A DNA stretch of 64,000 nt, from positions 226,537,008-226,601,007 of the forward strand of contig VDFB02373365.1 of NCBI GenBank assembly GCA_007258455.2, in the 5' to 3' direction. The notes beneath the pieces are model-generated. The model was given only the letters and a program-made list of their open reading frames with translations, made no database searches and had not been told where the DNA came from. The position numbers and the translations under genes were made by a program. This DNA is from Sequoia sempervirens. Its lineage: Eukaryota; Streptophyta; Pinopsida; Cupressales; Cupressaceae. How positions within the stretch are numbered: the first letter of the stretch is position 1; each line of letters starts with the position of its first letter. Of this stretch, positions 56,721 through 64,000 are shown piece after piece.

Positions 56721-58387
56721 GACCCCCACACAAATATCTATCTTAGAACTCTTAAGGTTGTCACCCACACTCAGGGAAATATTGGAGAAAGCCTTGTCTA
56801 AGTCATCTACTCATAATAATATTGATACTAATCAGTTTCAAGCTAAGGTAGGCCATGTAACCAACCATCTTCTAACCTTCTCTGAGAAATACCTACCATC
56901 ACAACCATCTCATAATCATGTTTTACACCTTGAGGTTATTATTCATAAAAACAAGGTCAAAAGAGTCTTGGTAGATGGAGGTGTTAATCTAAACATTTGT
57001 ACACTTTAGTTGATCAAACATTTGGGCTATTCAGAAGATACTATTGAGAAAGCAAAGAGTACCACCATCATAGCATATGATGACCAAGAATAGGTATCAC
57101 AAGGAATCATTGCACTTTCCATTCAGGTGGTACCTTTTATTACAGAAACTACATGTCAAGTGTTTGATCTTGATCTTCCCTATAACATCTTGCTTGCCCA
57201 ACCATGGATCCATGCTCTAAAAGTTGTAGCCTTGACTTATCATCAATGTGTGAAGTTTCCTTTTGAAGGTAGAGAAATCACTAACCATGGAGATCCTGAG
57301 CCTTTTTACTACTATGAAAGTCTCGAAGCTAAGTTCTATAAGATCCCCAAAATACCCAAGAATGATGAAGGGCCTACACCATCAAGCTTATTTGTTGACC
57401 CATCATCCCTAACCTCTACCTCAACAACAAAAATACCCATTATGTAGAGCATACCTGATGTCAAATCACTAATCCAAGATGATGGTTGTGGGAACTAGAA
57501 GCTACTAAAAGACACCTTTGTCTTAGGAGAGTTACCTGTTTCTCCTCAGTCTCATGGGAAATGTACATCTATCACCAAAGAACCCGAAACAATCAAGATG
57601 GCAGCTACTACCTTCACCAAGTGGGGGGATTTGAACTAGGAAGATGTGAATGAGGAAGACATCTCTAAACTCATCTATCAAGATGAATGACCTATCCCTA
57701 TTATTCCCATGGAAGATGATACTAAAGGCTTGCAGCTCATAAAAAATTGGGGATATAACAAGAATGAAAAGCGAGGACAAAATGGTAATGGTTTACTAGA
57801 ACCCATCGTTCCTAAGAAATGAATAAAGAATCTTGGCTTAGGTTGTACTACTAGCAAGGTCACACTTATTGGAAAAGGTATTTCCGCTAAATGAATTGAG
57901 GCTTACTCTTGGTTACCTACATCATGTGATAAAACCTTAGATGAATTTCCCCTTGATATTGTTGAACTATTTGAGAACAACACCCTCTTTATGATATCCA
58001 TAACATCCCTTGTCTCAAGCAACCAACCAACTGAAATACACCTAGTATACCCAAAACTTATTGACATAGACCAAGGACCACCAATTCTAGATTTATTTGA
58101 AAGTGATGAAGTGATCTCAGAATTCATGGGACTTTGGGACAAATTATCATGGGTAGATCACAAAGAAGGCTTTGACATAGAGCTCGACTCAGGGGTATAC
58201 TATGGGGAGATGATTGAATCCTTCAATTCCAAAATTAATGAAATGCAACTAACATGCAGATCCTTGAGTGAAAACCACCTAGTGGCACTCTTTGATTCTA
58301 AAATAGTAAAAAAAAGGATGCATCCAATAGTAAAAACCTCTATGAGGCACCCAAGGATGAGGGATTCAATCTCCCCCTTAGTGTAAT
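56721..58387 (+). pseudogene. Element B protease and G-patch linker
   Basis: The protease reads LHLEVIIHKNKVKRVLVDGG then VNLNICT (56758-57009), with the residue after DGG changed to Val. YNILLAQPWIHALKVVALTY (57127-57447) is the second half. A G-patch remnant is GLQLIKNWGYNKNEKRGQ then NGNGLLEP near 57730-57800, and the spacer frame 57991-58386 matches A 30758-30369. Many stops, including in the acidic linker. Confidence 0.85.
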
Positions 58388-58804
58388 ACATCTAGAAAAA
58401 TCAATAGTGCTAGCAGAAAATGCCACTCCAGTCAATGTGGGAATAGAAGAAGCACCTAAAATCACCTTCTATGTTGATTCCTTGCTAGAGGAAGAACAAA
58501 AGAACCTAACAACATTCATCAAAGACTGAAGAACTAATTGTACATGGTCATACAAAAATATGCTAGGCCTTGATCTTGAAGTGGTTGTGCATCACTTAGC
58601 AGTTTATCCTGAAGCCAAGCTAGTTAAGCAAAAATTAAGGAAGATGCATCCTCAAATAACACTCTTGGTCAAACTAGAGTTAAAAAAATTTCTTGATGTT
58701 GGATTTATTTGACCAATAGATTACCCTGAGTGAGTTTCAAACTTGGTACCAGTCTCAAAATCCACTAGGGGCATCAAAATATGCATTGATTTTAGAGACC
58801 TAAA
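58388..58804 (+). pseudogene. Element B RT, N-terminal part (split by solo LTR G)
   Basis: Translation gives ITFYVDSLLEEEQKNLTTFI, MLGLDLEVVVHHLAVYPEAK, MHPQITLLVKLELKKFLDVG and ICIDFRDLN, stopping exactly where the G LTR begins. The continuation KACPKDDFPLP is at 60855 onward, so joining across G restores the RT order seen in element A. Confidence 0.9.
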
Positions 58805-60849
58805 TGTAAGGAAATCTAGGAGCACAATCTAATGAAAACTCCATACAGTAGTGCCTTCGGTAACTTTAATTTGATTAGGTTACCTCAAAGACATGAACAA
58901 ATATGTCTTAATGCGGAAACAGACATAGTTCATTTCCCACATTGATCCATTTGAGAGAAACCCATGTAAATTCAACAACAAGAATTAACAGATTCTACTA
59001 CATGAACCAAGAGACATGAACGATGAAATAGAAAACCAGAACACAAAGATTTACATGGGGAAAATCCTTTTAGATAAAAAAAACCACACTCCAAAGATCG
59101 AGCCATTGTATTATTCAACAACAAAATAGTTACAATATAATTTCAGGCTCTTAGCCTTTTCAGAGATTACATCTTGTTCATTTTGAATACAACTGGTAGA
59201 CAACTATTCCTGAGAGATCAACCAAAGCAATCAAGATCATGAGAGATTCCACCAGCTTGACTCTACCTCTCAATCCTCTGCTTCGACCTCATGGCTTCAG
59301 CCTTTCAGCTAGCCACTTGGTCCTTACTCTATAGTTCTCTCTGGCTCTCAGCTCTTTTTGTACTCTTACTAGCACACTACTTCAGAACGTCCAATGCATA
59401 CGTATATGCATTCGTTCTCAATAGTCAAAAAGTAATTACCGACTCAACATCAGAATTGTAATAAAAATGTTTCCACTCTAGTGTAGATTTTTCCTTCCAC
59501 ACAGAAATGGTTGCAACGGTTCACGTTTTTCCTTCTTGGGTTGGTCCACATCACACCATGTTGGGCAATATTCACTCGGTCAATAGCGATCAACTTGTGT
59601 CGCATATTGGTGAGACACTAGAAGTGTCTCCCTGATGCCACAAGACCTAATTACATGTTGTCGCCAAGAGTCATCTCCATCGGCAAGAGGTTCCACTAAG
59701 CTTACAAGTTACATCGACCTTAGCATGCACATTGGTGAGACTATCGCTATCACCAAGAGATCACATCAAGTCTTCAAGTCATGCCAAAACCCATTGTAAT
59801 CCTATCAGTATCCATCTATCGACAAGACTCATCTTTCTCCAAGACGTCACAATGAGCTTCATGTTATACTGATCTCCAAACAATCACCAAGAGTCATGTT
59901 GACATCCAAGAAGCATCGACCAGACCATCGCTAATCGGTGAGAGGTCATACCGAAGTCCAAAGAGTCATACCGACAACAGGATTCCCATCAGCAAGACAT
60001 CACCCCACAAGTTCTAAGTCACCCCGAGTCTATCTTGTCAGCCAGACTTACCGCTTTCACCAAGACTTCATACTAAAGCCTTTAAGTCATATTGATGTGT
60101 TCCACTATTGGCGAGAGAATCAACCTTTAGCAAGACTTCTTACCGAGGCTTCCATGTTATCCTGAAACAACTATTTGCCAAGAGTCACACCGAACCGATG
60201 ACCCCACATGCTGTCAGTGAGACTTCTGATATTTGATGAGACATCATATCGAAACAAGCCTTTCGACCAAGGGTCTCCTCGATGTCTTCAAGAGTGTTTC
60301 ATTGTCACCAAGACAATCCTTCATTGCTGAGACTTCACATCGAGACCCTTAAGTTACTCCATGTGTCTGTCAGTGAGATATATCACTATCGGTAAGACTT
60401 CTTACCGATCACCCAAGGGTTTCCCTGAAAACTCCAACACTATCACTGAGACATGTTACTTTTGGTAAGACTTCTCACCGAGCTGCTATAGGTTACCCCG
60501 ATGACTTCAATGCGTATCCCTATTGACAAGACCTTCCAATGTCACTGGGACTTCTTCCTGAGTGTTGAAGTCACTCTGAAGCCCCCGGTCGCTATGAGTC
60601 TCCCCGATGCTTGAATGAATGGCCTGTCGGCTAGAGATCTCTATGCGGTGAGAAGTTACAATGACTACTTTATGTCACAGCGACAGAATCCAAAGTGAAA
60701 GTGTTTGGAAAGACTTCTACAAGGTCACAATGACCAGAATATTTCACAAGATTCCCAAACTACTAGTCGGCCAGACCAAAGAAATGTCACACCGACTTTT
60801 CTCTTCTAGAGGTTCCAACCTGTGAGATTGAGTCAACAATTTTCCAACA
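58805..60849 (-). mobile_element. Solo LTR G, 2045 bp, inserted in element B RT
   Basis: Starts TGTAAGG and ends CCAACA, flanked by the exact duplication CTAAA (58800-58804 and 60850-60854). The ends TGTTGGAAAAT...CCTTACA on the minus strand, and a phrase (minus: CCCCATGTAAATCTTTGTG) near its 3' end like the U5 of many Copia LTRs, suggest minus orientation, possibly Copia. It has no coding content, PBS or internal region, so it is a solo LTR. The middle (59590-60790) is packed with degenerate (A)TCGGTAAGAC/TCTTACCGA motifs. Confidence 0.85.
60388..60409. repeat. Perfect palindrome in solo LTR G
   Basis: ATCGGTAAGA (60388-60397), CT, then TCTTACCGAT (60400-60409). It is the clearest member of a family of imperfect copies across 59590-60790, for example near 60124 and 60462. 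Confidence 0.9.
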
Positions 60850-60854
60850 CTAAA

Positions 60855-61995
60855 CAAAGCATGTCCAAAGGATGATTTCCCTCTTCCTATTGTCAATCTC
60901 ATTATAGACTTAACAACAGGGCATGAAATGCTATCACTCATGGATGGTTTTTTAGTCTATAATCAAATCATAATCAGTAAGGGGGATCAATATAAAACTA
61001 TGTTCACATGTCCATGGGGAGCCTATTGCTGGAATGCGATGTCATTTGGGTTAAAGAATGCATGAGAAAAATATCAAAGAGAAATTACCCTCATCTTTCA
61101 TGACATGCTCCACAAAATAGTTGAAGATTATGTGGATGATATTTTGGAAAAGTCAAGGAAAAGAAGTGAGCACATACAAGTCTTAGGAACCATCTTTGAT
61201 AGGCTTGAAGAATACAAAGTAAGGATAAATCCAAAAAAGTGTGTTTTTTGGGTTACATCAGGTAAACTTCTGGTGTTCGTCATTTCACAAAGAGGGGTAG
61301 AAATTGATCTAGCAAAGGTAAAATCCATCCTAGAAATGGAACCACCACAAACACTAAAGCAAATGAGAATATTACAAGGTAGACTGCAATCTATCAGAAG
61401 GCTTATAGCACAACTATCAGATAAAATCCACCCCTTTTCAAATCTTCTCCATAAAGGGATAACTTATAAGTGGGATGAGAAGTGTGATAAATCTTTCTAG
61501 CATATCAAAGATTATCTACTAACACCTCTAGTGCTCATGTCACCAATACTAAACAAACCATTGATCCTATATATCTCAATAATACTAGCAACACTAGGAG
61601 CTCTTTTAGCACAACATGATGAAAATGGAAAGGAAAGGGCCATCTACTACATCAGTAGAACCTTGGTGGGCTATGAGATGAATTATTCACCCATTGAGAA
61701 GGCATTCCTAGCAGTTGTTTTAGCTTCACAAAAATTCAGACACTACATGTTGTCACATCTAATCAAGCTCATTACAAAAATCAATCCATTGAAATACCTG
61801 GTATCCAAAATAACTCTCATAGGATGAATGGCTAAATGGGTGATGATCTTAACAAAGTTTGACATAGAGTATGTAGAGTGCAAGGAAATCAAAGGAAAAG
61901 TGATCACAAACCAACTAGTAGAAGAACCTATCTATGCTGAGAACCCATTGGTATTTAAATTCCCTGATGAATTAGTGTTCCTTATCAACCTCATA
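60855..61995 (+). pseudogene. Element B RT C-terminal part and RNase H
   Basis: Continues KACPKDDFPLP, GHEMLSLMDGFLVYNQIIIS, CPWGAYCWNAMSFGLKNA, then the frame 61105-61500 with the catalytic YVDD intact (IVEDYVDDILEKSRKR), NPKKCVFWV, LKQMRILQGRLQSIRRLI. RNase H reads LILYISIILATLGALLAQHD and YYISRTLVGYEMNYSPIEKA in frame 61531-61827, followed by MAKWVMILTKFDIEYVECKE. Stops at about 61498 and 61825. Confidence 0.92.
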
Positions 61996-63770
61996 GCTTA
62001 GTGGAAGAAGTACTTTGATTGATCATTCACCCAACATGGATCGGAAGTAGGAATTATTTTCATCACCCCCAAGGTGATTGCATTCCAAAGTCATATAGCC
62101 TATCATTCGCATGTACGAACAACATTGTTGAGTATGAAGCCTTAATCACAGGTTTGAGGATAGCAGTTTAGTGGGAGATACAAGAGATGAAAGTCTATGG
62201 AGACTCATAGTTGGTTATCAACCAAATCAATGACAACTATCAAACTAGAGAAAAAAAGCTTACTCCTTTCAAGAAAATGGTGGAGAATCTTAAGAATATT
62301 TTCATAGACATAACTTTTGAGCAGATTCCTCATCTACAAAATAGAGCAACAGAAATTATGGCAATGATTAGATCACTGTTAGACATGTCGAACAATGTCC
62401 TCCAATGTGAATTCTTGGTAGAGAAACTTCTTGTACCAACTTTTGAAATCCCTAAATTTGAATTTGTGTGTGTCATTGTTGGTCCTAGATCCACATGGTA
62501 CCATGACATCTTTACTTACTTAAGCAGAGGAATCCTCCCTTTTGATATCACCTCAAACCATAAAAGGACCTTTGTTAAAAAGGCATCCTGATTCATGATC
62601 CTAGGTGATACCCTTTAATACCATCAAAGCATCGAAGGGAAATTGCTACGATGCCTTAACCAACAAGAAGCCTTAATTGCTTTAACAGAAGTACATGATG
62701 GTATATGTGGGTCCCATTCTAGTGGTATGACATTAGCTAAGAAACGATTGAGGACAGGGTACTATTGGGCAACCATGGAAAAGGAATCCCATCAGTATGT
62801 GCAGAAGTGTGTCCAATGTCAATAGCATGGAGACCTAATTCATGCCTCAACTCAAGAGTTGCAACCCATGATCACACCATGGCCTTTTTTGCAGTAGGGA
62901 CTTGACCTTATAGAAAAAATCACCCCAACCTCATCCAATGGCCACAAGTTTATCATGACTACCACTGAGTACTTTAATAAGTGGGTTGAAGCCATTCCCA
63001 TGACATATAATTAGGAAGAAAATTTCCAAATTTATCCTAAATTATCTATTGTTTCATTATGGTGTTTTGCAAACTCTCATCTAAGATAATGGAACCCCTT
63101 TTAAGAATTAGGATGTAAAAGAGTTGTGCCAAAATTTCAAGATCCAACACTAATTCTCTACCCTGTATTATCCCCAAGGCAATGACCAGGATGAGGCTCC
63201 AAACAAATCCATCTTGAAAATATTGAAGAAAATAGTAAATGAAGTTGGTCGTGATTGGCATTTGTAACTAAAGCCTACTCTCTGGGCTTATCAAACCAAT
63301 ATCTAGATTCCTATAGGTGTAACCCCTTTCTCCCTGGTTTGGATGAGAAGCCATCTTGCCTATTGAAGCTGAGCTACCATCATTATGAGTATCATTAAAG
63401 AACTTGATTACTGAGGAAGAATATAGAGTGTCTCGGCTAAATGAACTAGAATTCCTAGATGAGTTTTGTCTTAACGCCATCAATCACTTTCAAGTATATC
63501 AAAACTGATTGAAACTGATCTATAACAAGAGGATCAAATTTCAGTAATTCCAAGTCGGAGATCTTGTCCTATAGCAGAATTAGAAGAACCTTCTAGATCA
63601 AGACATCAAAGGAAAGTTTGAACCTAACTGGTTGGATCCTTTGTCATCACAACAAGCTACAAATCAAGAGCATACCAACTATCAACCCTTGAAGGTGAAC
63701 CATTGTAGGAGCCAACTAATAGCTTGCATCTCAAAAGGTTTTATGCCTAGTCTTGAAGGGTATAAAATTT
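61996..63770 (+). pseudogene. Element B aRH and integrase
   Basis: The aRH starts YFD (stop) SFTQHGSEVGIIFITP, is frameshifted, and continues VINQINDNYQTREKKLTPFK (62211-62591). The integrase zinc domain is 62643-62822 (EVHDGICGSHSSGMTLAKKR, KCVQCQ). The core retains GLDLIEKITPTSSNGHKFIM and a second Asp in DNGTPFK preceded by a stop codon; the rest is badly broken. The tail to 63770 matches the A integrase C-terminus in scattered pieces. Order RT, RNase H, aRH, integrase is the same as element A. Confidence 0.88.
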
Positions 63771-64000
63771 GAAAAATACAAAAAAATTAAAAAATGATCA
63801 AAATCCAAAAAAAAGGGATTGAAAAGGTAAAGAAAAATAATCATCCTCTAATGAAAACCACTTGGGTGGTGCTTTGGGAAAGTACCTTGGTGAAAACCTG
63901 GCAAACAGGTGCCTTGTGTAAATAAAGCACCTCCATCTATTCTTTGGACCTTTTTTCCTACCATTCTTTGCACCACCATTCATCAATCACCTATATGCGT
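63771..64000 (+). other. Element B 3' spacer, continuing outside window
   Basis: A-rich then mixed sequence that is the inverted counterpart of element A 26560-26780 (phrases AAGTACCTTGGTGAAAACCTGG and AGGTGCCTTGTGTAAATAA). It predicts that any B-borne PMD gene and 3' LTR lie further right. Confidence 0.8.

Larger units (their letters stand above)
18550..64000 (+). mobile_element. Element B: Tat/Ogre-like gypsy retrotransposon, right end outside window
   Basis: Plus-strand element with 5' LTR (18550-19512 and 39219-39709), PBS, 3.2-kb leader, gag, protease, G-patch linker, RT, RNase H, aRH and integrase. It is split by element A in the LTR, element C in gag and solo LTR G in RT. Its Gag start (MVKTRSQHKR) and pol are homologous to element A throughout. 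The last 230 bases match, in inverted orientation, the A region at 26570-26780 just after its integrase. The 3' LTR must lie beyond 64000. Without the three insertions the part in view is about 13 kb. Confidence 0.88.

Overview
The window looks like nuclear DNA of a land plant with a large, repeat-choked genome. A gymnosperm is my best guess, from the density and age of the nested Ty3/gypsy elements, but no host gene is present to confirm it. I found no rRNA, tRNA, CRISPR array or bacterial-type operon. Nearly every base from about 2.3 kb to 64 kb can be assigned to LTR retrotransposons inserted into one another, and every coding region is transposon-derived and broken by stops or frameshifts.

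Layout. 1-2.3 kb: AT-rich non-coding DNA with a 777-bp terminal-inverted-repeat element and a GC-rich cluster of small hairpins. 2.3-6.9 kb: element K, a gag-only LTR element with a polypurine tract and a 3' LTR. 6.9-18.5 kb: the 3' end of chromovirus H (integrase, chromodomain remnant, 3' LTR). Its LTR was split by solo LTR D (itself carrying chromovirus E, 9544-15644), by solo LTR F (17022-17856) and by element B. 18.55-64 kb: element B, a plus-strand Tat/Ogre-like gypsy element running off the right edge. B was split by three later insertions: element A in its 5' LTR (19513-39213), element C in its gag (44061-54826) and solo LTR G in its reverse transcriptase (58805-60849).

Element A (minus strand, 19.7 kb) is essentially full length: two 1284-bp LTRs, PBS, PPT, Gln/Ala-rich Gag, protease, G-patch linker, RT, RNase H, archaeal-type RNase H (aRH) and integrase. 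Between pol and the 3' LTR it carries an antisense gene for a plant mobile domain (PMD, MAIN-like) protein with a coiled-coil tail and a plausible phase-matched intron.

Element C (plus strand, 10.8 kb) is another Tat-type element with a different pol order. Its aRH lies between protease and RT, whereas A and B have it between RNase H and integrase. The two aRH copies share the same spacing of their four catalytic positions. These two architectures, the antisense PMD gene and the relocated aRH, are the most notable contents of the window.

Relative order from the nesting: H is oldest. D, F and B inserted into H; E inserted into D; A, C and G inserted into B. Five-base target duplications support A, C, D, E, F and G (exact for E, F and G; one mismatch for A, C and D). 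All calls come from reading the sequence by eye; boundaries given as approximate are inferred.
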